Notes: a model not told the origin generated them from the sequence alone. Shown: positions 16,600-26,637, numbered from the stretch's first letter. The stretch is 40,658 nucleotides of DNA from an uncultured Collinsella sp. (GCA_958452935.1 CAUDVX010000012.1:1-40658), one strand, 5' to 3'. Numbers and translations are program-made.

Positions 16600-19500
16600 C
16601 TACCGACGCTTGGTGAATACGAACACGCCGATGACGGCAAGACCGATCACGCCAGCCGCAACGCCGACGATGGCAAGCGGATTGAAGCCAGACTGCTGCG
16701 CGGGAGCCTCAGCGGACTTCTTAGCGGTAGTCGCGGCGGCCGCGCCCGTATCGGACTTGGAGCCGGACTTGCTGGACTTCTTATCAGACTTCTCGCTGTC
16801 CTTCTTGTCGGACTTGTCGGAATCCTTCTTGGAATCCTTGCCGTCCTTGGTCTCGGTCTTGGTCGTGGTGGACACCGGCTTTTGGCCCGGAGCAACAGCA
16901 CCGCCAGTCTGCTGGCCGTTTGTGCCGTTACCGGAGCCAGAACCAGCACCGGCATTACCCGAGCCACCATTGGAGCCAGAGCCACCGTTACCGCCAGGGT
17001 TAACGGCATTCTTGACCCACTTGGCATACAGCGTCATATCGGCCGTCACCGCAGCGCTAAAGTCATACGCCTCCGTACAAGCCTCGTCGGTATACCAACC
17101 AGCGAAGGTATAGCCCTCGCGTGTCGGATCGGCAGGCTTGGCGATAGAGCCGTTGGCGGCCGTAGTCTGAAAATCGACCTTGGACCCCTCGCCAGCGCTA
17201 AACGAAACCTTAACGCCAGCATTCAGCTTGAACAGCGTGCCAGAGTCGTTGATGTAGTACAAGTTGCCCTGGGCATCACAAGCGATTGGCGAGTCACAGT
17301 AGTTGTTGTGGCCTGTTGCGCTAAACACACCAGAAGCCCCAGCGTCACCCAACTTGTAACGATATACGCCACCGCCCGAGGTGTAGTTAACGAAATCAGG
17401 GCTCTCGCCGTAGTTAACCGTGAAGTAGACATACGCGTCTTCGCCCTGGACGCTCACCAGCGGAGCGCCCTTGATGCCACCAGTGGGAAGCGCAGTGCCA
17501 TCAGCAGACGAAACCAGCGTCGTTTCAAAGTCGCTGGCCGGATCAATAATCGCTAGCGCAGAGCCGCCAGCAACCTCGCCGCCAACAATCAGCTTGCCAT
17601 CATACGTCGTAGGCACACACGCGCAGCCAGTAAGGCCAAGGTCAACTACACGCTCCTCGGTAATACGCGAAGCGGCATCCGCATCACGTGAGTCGCCATC
17701 AGAAATCGCCAACACGTGCAGCTTGCCGTCGCGCGAGATGAGATAGGCATGGCTGCCGTCAGCCGAAAGCACGCAAGTGGAGTTGACAATCGATCCAACC
17801 GAAACACTTCCGAGCACATCGCCCGAAGACTTGCTGAGCATCTCGACGGTACCGGCACTGGTGGGAACCAAGACAAAGTCATCACCCACCGTCGCGCCTG
17901 TCCAGTAATAGCCCTCATTGGCATTGACATGCTGCCAGGAAACAGCACCTGTCAGCATGTTAATGCGCGTCAGGTGGCCGTTATTGTACGTACCCTTTCC
18001 ATAGTCGACATCAACGGTGCCGACATAAAGGTAATTGCCATCAACCGTCAGCTGAGAATTCGACTGAGCAGTCTTGTTCACGGAGTCAGTGACCCAAACC
18101 GTTGTGAGCGCGTCAGCCGTCAGGGCCTGGACCGCACCGCCGTCAAGCGGAACGATAACCAAACCGTTCGCATAAATCGGGCGCGAGGTGTAACCGACCG
18201 CTTTCTTAAGATTCGACTCGTCAAGGACCTTGCCCGACTCGGCGTCAATCTTTAGCAAACGGTTGTTGACGGCAAGATACACGTTACCGTTCACGACGAT
18301 AGGTTCACTCGCGTTGGGATACGCCGAACCAGAATACGCCTTCCAATCGAACGTCCAAGAGCTCGCTAGCGCACCCGTAGGCGTCGAAACGTTCTCGACC
18401 GCCGCATTGGACTTGCCATCCCAATCGGACTTCCAACCGGACGGACGCGGGGCGCTCGGATTGACTACGACCTCGTCGGGATTGGGAACCGTATCGCCAG
18501 CAGCATAAGCCCAGACAATCGTGTCGCCCGATTTGACAACGTAGTCACTATCGAGTTGGGGTCCGGGAACACCGTTAACAAAGAACGACCAGGAGCCCGT
18601 CAGTTTGGTGCCATCAAGCGGGGACACGAGACTATGGACATTCCAATAGCCCCCATCATTGAGCATCACGGACTCAATGCCCAAAGCATCAAAGTAGGCG
18701 GCAGTGGCGTCCTTGATCGTCGTGCCCTCAACAAACACCTGCGTCGAAGGATCGGTCCAGCGCTGTGCCTTATCGCCCTTCTTGCCGATGATCTCCATCG
18801 AGACAGAAACTTGACCGGGCATGGTGCCATCGGAACCATAGACCCAGGTAATCTCATCGCCGGCCTTGAGCGTGTAGTTGCCTGCGCCGACATTGGCCTT
18901 CTTGCCGTTGACAAAGAACTGCCAGTATTTCCAGGTACTCTCGTTAACCTGCTCGGTCGAAAGCGTCACGTTCTTATTGAACGGTGACGTCAGAGAATTG
19001 AGGAACCAACCGTACGAGCCCTTGCCCGTGTCGGCGCCAATACCGGCCTGCTTAAAGACCTGCTCGGAAAGATCGGCGGCAGTTGTGCCCTCTTCCACCA
19101 GCGCGGTCGTAGGCTGAGCCCACGTTTGCTGAGCACCCGAAGCGTCCTGGCCGATAACGGTGCAGCTTACGGAAAGCCGGTCGGTGGGCGCCGGGTCGCC
19201 GTACTTGGAGTAGCACCAGACGACAGAGTCGCCCGCCTCGAGCTTGTAGTTGCCAGCGCCCACCGATGCAGCGGCGCCGTTGATGAACAGCTGCCAATAG
19301 GCGCCCGTAGCATGGTCGTATGCAAGGGTGCGATCGGCATCGAAAGGCGACGTAATGGAATTGAGCACCCAACCCCAAGAGCCGTTGGGGTCATAGTCGG
19401 CCTTGAGGCCGGCCTGCTTAAAGAGCTCCTCGGAAACATCGGCGGCAGTCGAGCCGTTCTTGAGCGTGTACTGCGAAGCGGCAGCCCACGTCTGCTGCTT

Positions 19501-22500
19501 GCCCTTGGCATCGATGCCAATGACGGAGCACGTCGCTGTGACCTCGGGGCTGTTTTGACCACTCGTGCCCACGACCGTCAACGTTGCCGATACGTCCTGG
19601 TTGGCAAGCTTGGCGTACGTGGCATTGTCGGGATAGCGCTCAGCATAGCGAGCGTACTTCTCGCTCGTCAGGCGCGAGGAAACGACAACCTTCGTGTTGT
19701 ACTGCGGCTGTGTGACCTTGAGATTCTCTGCGGAGACAATAGAGCTGTTGCTCGACTTAAACAGACGCCAATCCTGCCCGGACATCGCGTCATAGCCAGG
19801 CAGATCGACCGGCACGACGCCCAAGTCGGTCGAATCGGTCGTTGCCTTGTTGTAGCTCCAGGCAAGGTTGCCGTCAGCATCCAGATACGCTTTCTGGAAC
19901 GCGTGCATGTCGGCCGAAACGGCATTGGCGTCCTGGCCATTCAGAATGGCGGCAGCATAGCCGGCCTTCGCCTTTTCCATAAGAGAAAGCTCGGTATCGA
20001 GCTCGCCCTGGTCCTGTGGAGTAATGGCGAAGTCGAGGGTCTTACTAGCCGTGACCTCGGCGTTCGATTTGTCGGTCACCGTGAGGGTGATCTTGGTGTT
20101 TGCAGCCTTGGCTCCGGGCAGCGGCTGGTAGACCGTGCCCTTGTAACCGTTGAACGTGATGTCATCGGTGCTGGCGGAGTACTCAACCTTGTAGTACTTG
20201 CCGTCGATATTGAGCGTGCTCGTGCGCGGCATCTGCAGGTCGGCGGTCAGGCCATCCTTGTTGGCAACCGTTTCGGTGCCGGAGTATTTAATGTTGCCGT
20301 AGGTAAAGGCCGCATCGACCTTTTCCTGCAGTGCCTTCTTGTCGGCGGCGACCTTCTCGGGATCGCCCTTGACGGTGAGCTTGAAGTCGTGCGAGCCGGC
20401 AAGCTTGATGTCGCCACTCGTAACCGTAACCTTGGCAGTCAGCGTCACGTCTCGATCGCTCGATGCGCGCGAAACCTTACCCGTCTTATCTTCCCAGCTA
20501 TAACCTGAAACAAATAGGCGCTCGGTGTCGGAGCTTGTCCATTCAACAGAGAATTTCTTTGCGGAACCCGCCTTGTACGGAAGCGTGACATTTTGGGTCA
20601 CGCCATCGGCGGACTCGCCCGCCGCGTAGCCAATCTGCAGGGATTCGGCAGCACTGTCAAGAAGGTCTTGCAGCTTAGCCTCGTCCCAAGCAACCTGCAC
20701 GGACTTGTTGGGCAGGTAATACTCGGTCTTGCCATCGCGCGACAGTTCAAACGCCACATCGGCGTTACGCAAACCGTCGATGTTGTAACCGGTGTAGTCG
20801 TTGGGATCGATGTAGAAGAACGTCACATCGCCGTTGGTCTTATCCTGGGCGTCGGAGATACCGACCGTGGCCTTGTCATCCTCAGCCTTAAAGGCAACGC
20901 CGCCCTCAGAGATCTTGACGTCGATATCGGTAAATCCCAGATCGGCAAGCTGCGCCTTCAGCGCGTCGTTAACGTTGCCGCCCTTAGCGCTGTAATCAAC
21001 GGAGATCTGCTTATTGGAATCGTTGAGCTTTTGAACTGCGGCCTCAAGAGAGCCTGCGGCGATCACGGGGTTGGCAGAAACGAGCTCGACCGTCGAGCTG
21101 CCGCTCGTGGCGACAGCCTTCAGATACTTGCCCGCGGCAGAAGCCGAGACAGTCGCCTCGGCGCCCGACATATCAGACAGCAGCGTCCAGTCGGCCTCCG
21201 GGGCCTTCGCATCGTCCGCCGCATACCAGGCAACAGTCGCCTGACCGGTGACGTCGATACCGTTGGTGGTCGAACCGTCGGCGCGCTTGGCCTGCGCCGT
21301 CGCCTTAACGCTATCGCCCGAGACGAGATGGGTCGAATCGCTATTAATCTGCGGGTTGGCAATCACGCGCAGCAGGTTATACTCCCCCGCCGCGGTAACG
21401 CTGTCGGACGAAACCCATTCAACCGTGTTGTCGAGAGCGTTCGCCGTAACTTTGATGCGCTTGCCAACAAGCGCGTCCGAAATGGTCAGGCTGCCATCGG
21501 TCGTATCGATGCCGTCGGTGAGCTCTGTCCAATCGGCATCGCCCTCGCCCTTGGCATACCACGCCATGGTGAGCTCGGCATCGTCGGGCACGTCTTTGGT
21601 CGAGCCCGACCAGCTGCCCGGAACCTGCACGCTCGGCGTGATCTTTGAACCCACGCTCAGCGTAACGTTCTTATCGGCAAGCTCAATGCCCGCCAGCTTG
21701 TACTGGCCCTTGAGCGTCACGGGGCCGAGCGGGGCAACGGACTGCGTGCCGCCGTAGGAGCTCTTCTTCTGCGTGCTGGAAACGGTGTTTTCGCTCGTCA
21801 CCTTCACGCGCAGGTACTTGCCGGCATAGGCGGCGTCAACGGTATAGGTGGCCTCGGTAGCACCGGGGATATCGGTATAGGCGGAGTCGTAGCTCGAGCT
21901 GCTGTTTGCATACTGCCACTGGTAGGTCACATTATCGGTGCGGTCGATATAGTGATAGTTGGAGCCGTCCTTTTTGCGCACCTTAGTCTTGAGCGTATCG
22001 CCCACACGTACACCGTTGGTGGCGGGAGAGCCCTCGAACTGCACGTCGTAAAGCTCAACTTGGCCAGCGACGGAGACAGGACCCGCCGCATAGTACGGCT
22101 TCTGCTCGCCATAGCCGCCGTTGGCCTTGGCCACGACGTAGTAGCCCTTAAGGGCGGCGGTCACCGTCAGGGTGTTACCGGTCTCACCCTCGATAGGCGT
22201 GTTGCACGAGCTGGCGGTATTCGACTTGCCCTTGTACCACCGCCACGTGACATGCGAGTCGGAGGTAACGTCGGTGGAGCCCGCCTTGGCGGTCGCCGTA
22301 ATCGTGGAACCAACCTCGACTTTGCCCGAAGTCGGGCTCATGGTCACGCTCGTGACATTAATTGAACCGGCGGCAGCAACGAGAGCGCCCGTCGAGTTGG
22401 TCAAGCTCGAAGAGCCGATCTTCGAGGACACCTTGCACTTGAGGTACTTGCCACCCAAAGCGTCGGTAAGCTCGAGGGTCTCACCCGTGGCGCCCGCGAT

Positions 22501-23784
22501 ATCGGTATACGCGCCGCTCTTGGTGTCAGAGCTCTGCCACTGGAAGTTGAGCTTGTCCGCGTCGACGAACGCGCCGTACGCGCCGCCCTTCTCCTTGGCG
22601 CGGGCCTTAGCGGTATCCCCCACCGTAAAGACGCTCGTGTTGTCCTTGGTGTTAACGATGGACACGGCCGAAATCTCGACCGCACCGGCCTGCTTGACCT
22701 TGCTGGAAGTGGTCTTGTTCACCGTGTTGACGCCAGCGTTGGCCTCGACCCTGATGTACTTACCCTCAAGGTCGTCGCCCACCACGAGCGTAGCGCCCGT
22801 CTCGCCCTCGATCTTGGTAAATCCCGAGTACTGCGAGGTGGATGCGGACCACGTGTAGGTGACCTTGGCATCGGCGGGGGCTTGCTGATAATAGCTTATG
22901 TACGGAGTCGCCGTCAGGGTATCGCCTATGCTCGGCGTGTCGCTATTCAGCTTGACGCTGTTAAGCTCCATCTGACCGGCGCCCAGCACGGGGCCAGGAA
23001 TGTAGTTGGCATTGATGCCCGAGCCGGAAGAAACGGACGGACCATAGTAGTCCTTGCCATCAACCGTTACCTTGCAGATGAAGTATTTGCCTTCCATCGC
23101 GGCGGTGACGGTGAGCGACTGCTCGTGGCCTACGACCTCGGTGTAGTCGGCGACATTGCTGCTGGCCCTGGTCGTGCCGGCGAGCCAGGTGTAAGTCCAG
23201 GTGCCGGGATTGGCAACGGACTCAGTCGAAGTGCCGTACCAGTCGTCCTCGACCTCATCGTACATATTTGCCCAGAGCGTGTCGCCCGCGCTGAGCGCGC
23301 CCGACTTCGTGGAATAGGAGCTGTCCTTATCCTTGGTGTCCTGGATGAAGACCTTGGCCTCGCTCGAAAGCGTTGTGGCGGACGCGGCGACGGCGGCGTT
23401 CTTCTGCTCCGAAGCAGCAGGCACCGCGGGAGAGCTCTCGGACTCAGTCGCGTTGTCTGCTGCGGTTTCATCGCCATTCGCGGCACTCGCAGTTGCGCCC
23501 TGATCTGCGCCGGCGTCATCGGCAGCAGCGCTCGCCGCCGCACTGTTCGCGCCGGTGCCGGCAGCAGCGCCATCGTCGGCCGCCGCGCCCTCGCCGCCCG
23601 TTGCGGCCTGAGCCACGGCCTCGGCAATGCCCTCGGCACCCTCAGCCCAAAGTTGTGCCGGCGTGGTGCCAAAAGCCATGGCAAAAGCCAGGAACGCCAC
23701 CAGACCGCGCTTGGCTACGCCACGGGCAATCGCTCCATGACGACGCCACGAGGCGCGCTGGCACTCGTCCTCAAACATATCCAT
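16600..23784 (-). CDS. Giant cell-surface protein: Ig-like repeats, three DUF4430 domains, PQQ-type propeller, InlB repeat
   Basis: 2394 residues. A signal peptide lies at about 25-48 (VAFLAFAMAFGTTPAQLWAEG) and an Ala-rich linker extends to 130. Seven Ig-like repeats (about 140-906) each carry a Y-W/Q-W core and a GKYL.V end. Two further beta-sandwich domains precede three DUF4430 domains at about 1415-1530, 1538-1651 and 1656-1765, each with WQLFINGAAASVGAG-like and GDSVVWCY-like motifs. A PQQ-type propeller follows (about 1798-2185), then an InlB B-repeat (REGYTFAGWYTDEA), a Lys/Ser/Asp wall-spanning linker and a C-terminal helix ending FVFTKRR. The start at 23784 has GGAG 4 nt upstream; the in-frame extension would run over the riboswitch. 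Expected job: surface ligand capture or adhesion, with cobalamin favoured by regulation and DUF4430. Confidence 0.85.
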   Translation of the reverse strand: MDMFEDECQRASWRRHGAIARGVAKRGLVAFLAFAMAFGTTPAQLWAEGAEGIAEAVAQAATGGEGAAADDGAAAGTGANSAAASAAADDAGADQGATASAANGDETAADNATESESSPAVPAASEQKNAAVAASATTLSSEAKVFIQDTKDKDSSYSTKSGALSAGDTLWANMYDEVEDDWYGTSTESVANPGTWTYTWLAGTTRASSNVADYTEVVGHEQSLTVTAAMEGKYFICKVTVDGKDYYGPSVSSGSGINANYIPGPVLGAGQMELNSVKLNSDTPSIGDTLTATPYISYYQQAPADAKVTYTWSASTSQYSGFTKIEGETGATLVVGDDLEGKYIRVEANAGVNTVNKTTSSKVKQAGAVEISAVSIVNTKDNTSVFTVGDTAKARAKEKGGAYGAFVDADKLNFQWQSSDTKSGAYTDIAGATGETLELTDALGGKYLKCKVSSKIGSSSLTNSTGALVAAAGSINVTSVTMSPTSGKVEVGSTITATAKAGSTDVTSDSHVTWRWYKGKSNTASSCNTPIEGETGNTLTVTAALKGYYVVAKANGGYGEQKPYYAAGPVSVAGQVELYDVQFEGSPATNGVRVGDTLKTKVRKKDGSNYHYIDRTDNVTYQWQYANSSSSYDSAYTDIPGATEATYTVDAAYAGKYLRVKVTSENTVSSTQKKSSYGGTQSVAPLGPVTLKGQYKLAGIELADKNVTLSVGSKITPSVQVPGSWSGSTKDVPDDAELTMAWYAKGEGDADWTELTDGIDTTDGSLTISDALVGKRIKVTANALDNTVEWVSSDSVTAAGEYNLLRVIANPQINSDSTHLVSGDSVKATAQAKRADGSTTNGIDVTGQATVAWYAADDAKAPEADWTLLSDMSGAEATVSASAAGKYLKAVATSGSSTVELVSANPVIAAGSLEAAVQKLNDSNKQISVDYSAKGGNVNDALKAQLADLGFTDIDVKISEGGVAFKAEDDKATVGISDAQDKTNGDVTFFYIDPNDYTGYNIDGLRNADVAFELSRDGKTEYYLPNKSVQVAWDEAKLQDLLDSAAESLQIGYAAGESADGVTQNVTLPYKAGSAKKFSVEWTSSDTERLFVSGYSWEDKTGKVSRASSDRDVTLTAKVTVTSGDIKLAGSHDFKLTVKGDPEKVAADKKALQEKVDAAFTYGNIKYSGTETVANKDGLTADLQMPRTSTLNIDGKYYKVEYSASTDDITFNGYKGTVYQPLPGAKAANTKITLTVTDKSNAEVTASKTLDFAITPQDQGELDTELSLMEKAKAGYAAAILNGQDANAVSADMHAFQKAYLDADGNLAWSYNKATTDSTDLGVVPVDLPGYDAMSGQDWRLFKSSNSSIVSAENLKVTQPQYNTKVVVSSRLTSEKYARYAERYPDNATYAKLANQDVSATLTVVGTSGQNSPEVTATCSVIGIDAKGKQQTWAAASQYTLKNGSTAADVSEELFKQAGLKADYDPNGSWGWVLNSITSPFDADRTLAYDHATGAYWQLFINGAAASVGAGNYKLEAGDSVVWCYSKYGDPAPTDRLSVSCTVIGQDASGAQQTWAQPTTALVEEGTTAADLSEQVFKQAGIGADTGKGSYGWFLNSLTSPFNKNVTLSTEQVNESTWKYWQFFVNGKKANVGAGNYTLKAGDEITWVYGSDGTMPGQVSVSMEIIGKKGDKAQRWTDPSTQVFVEGTTIKDATAAYFDALGIESVMLNDGGYWNVHSLVSPLDGTKLTGSWSFFVNGVPGPQLDSDYVVKSGDTIVWAYAAGDTVPNPDEVVVNPSAPRPSGWKSDWDGKSNAAVENVSTPTGALASSWTFDWKAYSGSAYPNASEPIVVNGNVYLAVNNRLLKIDAESGKVLDESNLKKAVGYTSRPIYANGLVIVPLDGGAVQALTADALTTVWVTDSVNKTAQSNSQLTVDGNYLYVGTVDVDYGKGTYNNGHLTRINMLTGAVSWQHVNANEGYYWTGATVGDDFVLVPTSAGTVEMLSKSSGDVLGSVSVGSIVNSTCVLSADGSHAYLISRDGKLHVLAISDGDSRDADAASRITEERVVDLGLTGCACVPTTYDGKLIVGGEVAGGSALAIIDPASDFETTLVSSADGTALPTGGIKGAPLVSVQGEDAYVYFTVNYGESPDFVNYTSGGGVYRYKLGDAGASGVFSATGHNNYCDSPIACDAQGNLYYINDSGTLFKLNAGVKVSFSAGEGSKVDFQTTAANGSIAKPADPTREGYTFAGWYTDEACTEAYDFSAAVTADMTLYAKWVKNAVNPGGNGGSGSNGGSGNAGAGSGSGNGTNGQQTGGAVAPGQKPVSTTTKTETKDGKDSKKDSDKSDKKDSEKSDKKSSKSGSKSDTGAAAATTAKKSAEAPAQQSGFNPLAIVGVAAGVIGLAVIGVFVFTKRR

Positions 23785-23925
23785 TTGTCTCCTATTGTCT
23801 GCACTTGGAGCATTGCCCAGCGGCTGCCCCACGTCATCGCGCACATTGCGCTCGAGTACCCCCATCGGGGTCCCCCTTCCCTCCAGAGCCCAACGCGTAC
23901 CGGCGGCATGCGCCACGGTCGCGTG

Positions 23926-24103
23926 CAAGATGGGAGGCGATCCGACTTAACCTTACCGACCCGGGCGCGCCGTCCGATCTGCGACGTGACCATCCCGGGC
24001 CAAGAGGAATTACGGTTACTGGTACAGCCGGGGACTTGCACCCCGATTCTCCCAAACACGCAGGAAAACCGCGCATTCGTGCGTCTCCGCACCACCATCT
24101 AGG
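23926..24103 (-). promoter_or_regulatory. Cobalamin riboswitch
   Basis: On the minus strand the core reads GGGAGAATC, then GGGGTGCAAGTCCCCGG, CTGTACCAGTAACCGTAAT and, later, AAGTCGGATCGCCTCCCATC. These match the conserved stretches of cobalamin riboswitches (GGTGCAA.TCC, CxGxaCC.GxAAC.GTAA, AAGTCxGGAxxCC). The ends pair as P1: AGATGG (24095-24100) with CCATCT (23928-23933). About 140 nt separate it from the giant gene's start; no clear terminator is seen there, so control may be at translation initiation. Confidence 0.85.
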
Positions 24104-24228
24104 CCATCGATTATTACTGTCGATATGGTAGCACGCAAAAGGGCCCCGCACACAGGCGAAGCCCAAGGTAAAAGCTATGGTTTGCGATAGGGAGGACTGT
24201 CGTCGGACCTTGCAAGAACAGCTCGTTT

Positions 24229-24382
24229 CAAAACTATGCCGGATTACGGGGCTGATTCAGCACTTCGCAACCATATCAACCATTTTCGAAAATCAACGAC
24301 TCATCTACCTGCGGTTTTAAAAGCGCGAATTTCGGTATGCTCGAGGTTCGGCACTCCAGCCCCGTAAACCGGCATAGTTTTG
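24229..24382. repeat. Long inverted repeat with 26-bp arms (MITE-like)
   Basis: The arms 24229-24254 (starting CAAAACTATGCCGG) and 24357-24382 are inverted copies with one mismatch; the 102-bp middle is AT-rich and non-coding. The sequences just inside the arms are also partly similar. The element sits in the gap between the ubiB-like stop codon and the riboswitch. It looks like a small non-autonomous mobile element or a large RNA hairpin. The remainder of this 664-bp gap is the riboswitch and its leader. Confidence 0.7.
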
Positions 24383-24448
24383 TTCGGACCAGCCCCCGCC
24401 GGCGCGACGCGAGGCAAAATAACCCGTTTCCCCGACCCTGGGAAATCG

Positions 24449-26212
24449 TTAACGCTTGCCGCCGTGGCTGTTGCGCCAAATCTCGCGGCCCAGCATCAGC
24501 GCCAGCACCAGCGCGCTCACGTAGCCCATAAAGCCAATGACCGGGATACCAAACACAACCGGCTCGATGCGCGCGTAGTACACCACCGACGAACCGATAA
24601 ACAGGCCGGCGATCACAATTGCCATCGACATGCGGTCGATAATTCCGCCCAGCTGCCGCAGCGCCTTATCGCTGCTCATGATCTGCGTGTTCACCTTAAG
24701 CTGGCCGCGCGTGAGCATGCGCGACGCCAAGCCCAGATACTCGGCCGCCTCGAGCGAGCCTTTTGCCGCGCGATAGCTGCTCGCGGCAAGATCGCGCCCC
24801 ATTTCGCGCACGCGCGCATAGGTGCTCTTCTCGTTTTTGATGTGCGTCTGGATAATCTGGATCATATTGACGTTGGGCATGTACTCGGTCAGCAGGCCCT
24901 CAAGCGTCACCATGCCGCGCGCGAACATTGTCACCACGCTCGGCAGCTCAACGTCGTTCTTGCGCGCCAGGTTTAGCAGCGAGGTCAAAAACTCGCCGAT
25001 ATCCAGGTCCTTAAGATCAAGACCCGCAAAGTCGGCGACGATAAAGTCCAAGTCGGACAAAAAGGCCGAATGGTCGAGCTCGGCCGAATCGCCGCGCGTC
25101 ACGGCAAAGCGCATGAGCGAATCCTTGAGCTTGGGCACTTCGCCCTCGGCCACGGCAAAAATCATATCCTTGACGATACCGCGGTCGTGGCTCGACATGC
25201 GCCCGACCATGCCCAGGTCGATAAAGTAGACGATGCCGTCCTTGAGAATGATGTTTCCCGCATGCGGGTCGGCATGGAAAAAGCCGTCATCGAGCACCTG
25301 CGTCGAGTAGTCCTCGACGATCGCGGCGCCAATCTTTTCCAGGTCATAGCCCTCGGCCACCAGACGCTCGGGATCGGCAATGGAGATGCCGTCAATGTAG
25401 TCCATAACCACGACGTGTTCGGTGCAAAGGTCCAAGTAGGATTTGGGACACGACACGCCATGCACGCTCTTATGGAATTCATAGAAATCGTTGAGGTTTT
25501 TGGCCTCGGCCAAAAAGTTGGTCTCCTCGCGAAACGAGGTCCACAGCTCTTCGACCACGCCGTGCAGGTCAACAAACTGATCGGTGTTGACGAACTTTGA
25601 GACGATGCGCACCACCGAGCGAATGATATCGATGTCCTGCGCCATGACCTGTTGCGCGCCGGGGCGCTGCACCTTAACGGCCACGTCCTCGCCCGTCACC
25701 AGGCGGGCACGGTGAACTTGCGCAAGAGAAGCGCTACCAAGCGGGTTGGGGTCGATCGCGTCGAACATCTGCCCCAAGCGCTGGCCGTACTCCTCTTCCA
25801 GACAGCGGAGCACTACCTCATACGGCACCGGCTCTACGTCGGAGCGCAGGCGACGCAGCTCGTCGCAAAACCGTTGCGGCAAAATCTCGGAGCGGTTAGC
25901 CAGAATCTGCCCCATCTTGACGAACATGGGGCCGAGCTCTTCGAGCAAGCGGCGTAGGCGCACCGGCGTGAGGTTGTCCCACACGCGGTACTTTTTGATC
26001 AGGCGAACAATCTGCCCGATACGTTCGCGGCGGCCCGCCGGCGTGAGCTGGTATTCCTCGTCCGGCGCCATCGCGTCGGGCTCCTCGGGGACCATATCGA
26101 CAGCGCGCGGCTTCTTGCGAGCGCCCGAGACGGTGGCATCGACCTCGTCGACAACCGCCGCCTCGTCACCCAAGGGATCTAGATTGTTGTAATCGGTGGT
26201 GGAATCTGCCAT
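24449..26212 (-). CDS. ubiB: AarF/UbiB/ABC1 family kinase-like protein
   Basis: 587 residues of the atypical kinase family linked to quinone and other isoprenoid lipid handling. The family motifs are present: LGPMFVKMGQILANRSEILP (KxGQ, near residue 100), NPLGSASLAQVHRA (Ala-rich P-loop), VAVKVQRPG (lysine), EETNFLAEAKN (ExD equivalent), FHADPHAGNI and IDLGMVGR (DFG equivalent). Two C-terminal membrane helices follow. Residues 1-60 are an acidic, non-conserved extension. It starts 8 nt after the stop of the phasin-like gene, so the pair is an operon. Confidence 0.9.
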   Translation of the reverse strand: MADSTTDYNNLDPLGDEAAVVDEVDATVSGARKKPRAVDMVPEEPDAMAPDEEYQLTPAGRRERIGQIVRLIKKYRVWDNLTPVRLRRLLEELGPMFVKMGQILANRSEILPQRFCDELRRLRSDVEPVPYEVVLRCLEEEYGQRLGQMFDAIDPNPLGSASLAQVHRARLVTGEDVAVKVQRPGAQQVMAQDIDIIRSVVRIVSKFVNTDQFVDLHGVVEELWTSFREETNFLAEAKNLNDFYEFHKSVHGVSCPKSYLDLCTEHVVVMDYIDGISIADPERLVAEGYDLEKIGAAIVEDYSTQVLDDGFFHADPHAGNIILKDGIVYFIDLGMVGRMSSHDRGIVKDMIFAVAEGEVPKLKDSLMRFAVTRGDSAELDHSAFLSDLDFIVADFAGLDLKDLDIGEFLTSLLNLARKNDVELPSVVTMFARGMVTLEGLLTEYMPNVNMIQIIQTHIKNEKSTYARVREMGRDLAASSYRAAKGSLEAAEYLGLASRMLTRGQLKVNTQIMSSDKALRQLGGIIDRMSMAIVIAGLFIGSSVVYYARIEPVVFGIPVIGFMGYVSALVLALMLGREIWRNSHGGKR

Positions 26213-26220
26213 CTGCGCTG

Positions 26221-26637
26221 CTACTCGGCCTCTTCGGCGTCCTCTGCGTCGTCGGGCTCAACAGACTCGACGGGCACCGAGGTCACGTTGTCCTCGACCG
26301 AATCGACGATGTCGCGCACATGGGCCAGGAAGGCCGTGCGCTCGGGGGCGGTCATAACGCGAACGCGGGCCAGGATGAGCTCGTCGAGCACGCGCTGTGC
26401 CGCAGTCTCGCCCTGCATGCCCAGGCGCTCGGTCAGGTCGGAGATGGTACCACCCGCCTGCTCGAACATGTCGGACACGCTGCGGGCGATATCGGGGGTG
26501 CCGGCATCCTTGCGGACCTGCTCACCCTTGGTACCGAGGTCGTCGAGGACCTTCTTGCCGCCCTCGACGGCAACGGCAGCGGCGCCGAAGCCCACGTTGA
26601 TGGCGCCGTTAACAAGCTGATCGAATTTCATAACCAT
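26221..26637 (-). CDS. Phasin-like protein
   Basis: 138 residues, helical and amphipathic: FDQLVNGAINVGFGAAAVAV near the N-terminus, a middle with GGTISDLTERLGM, and an acidic tail (DDAEDAEEAE). Layout and size resemble phasin/poly-hydroxyalkanoate granule-associated-like proteins that occur beside UbiB genes. The start at 26637 has TTGGAGCC 4 nt upstream; a TTG four codons earlier overlaps that site and is unlikely. First gene of the operon with ubiB. A role in binding membrane lipid or a UbiB substrate is inference. Confidence 0.7.
   Translation of the reverse strand: MVMKFDQLVNGAINVGFGAAAVAVEGGKKVLDDLGTKGEQVRKDAGTPDIARSVSDMFEQAGGTISDLTERLGMQGETAAQRVLDELILARVRVMTAPERTAFLAHVRDIVDSVEDNVTSVPVESVEPDDAEDAEEAE

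Noticed and set aside
23785..23928. N-terminal extension of the giant surface protein
   Set aside because: It would translate the riboswitch leader; the ATG at 23784 has a ribosome binding site and is followed by a signal peptide.
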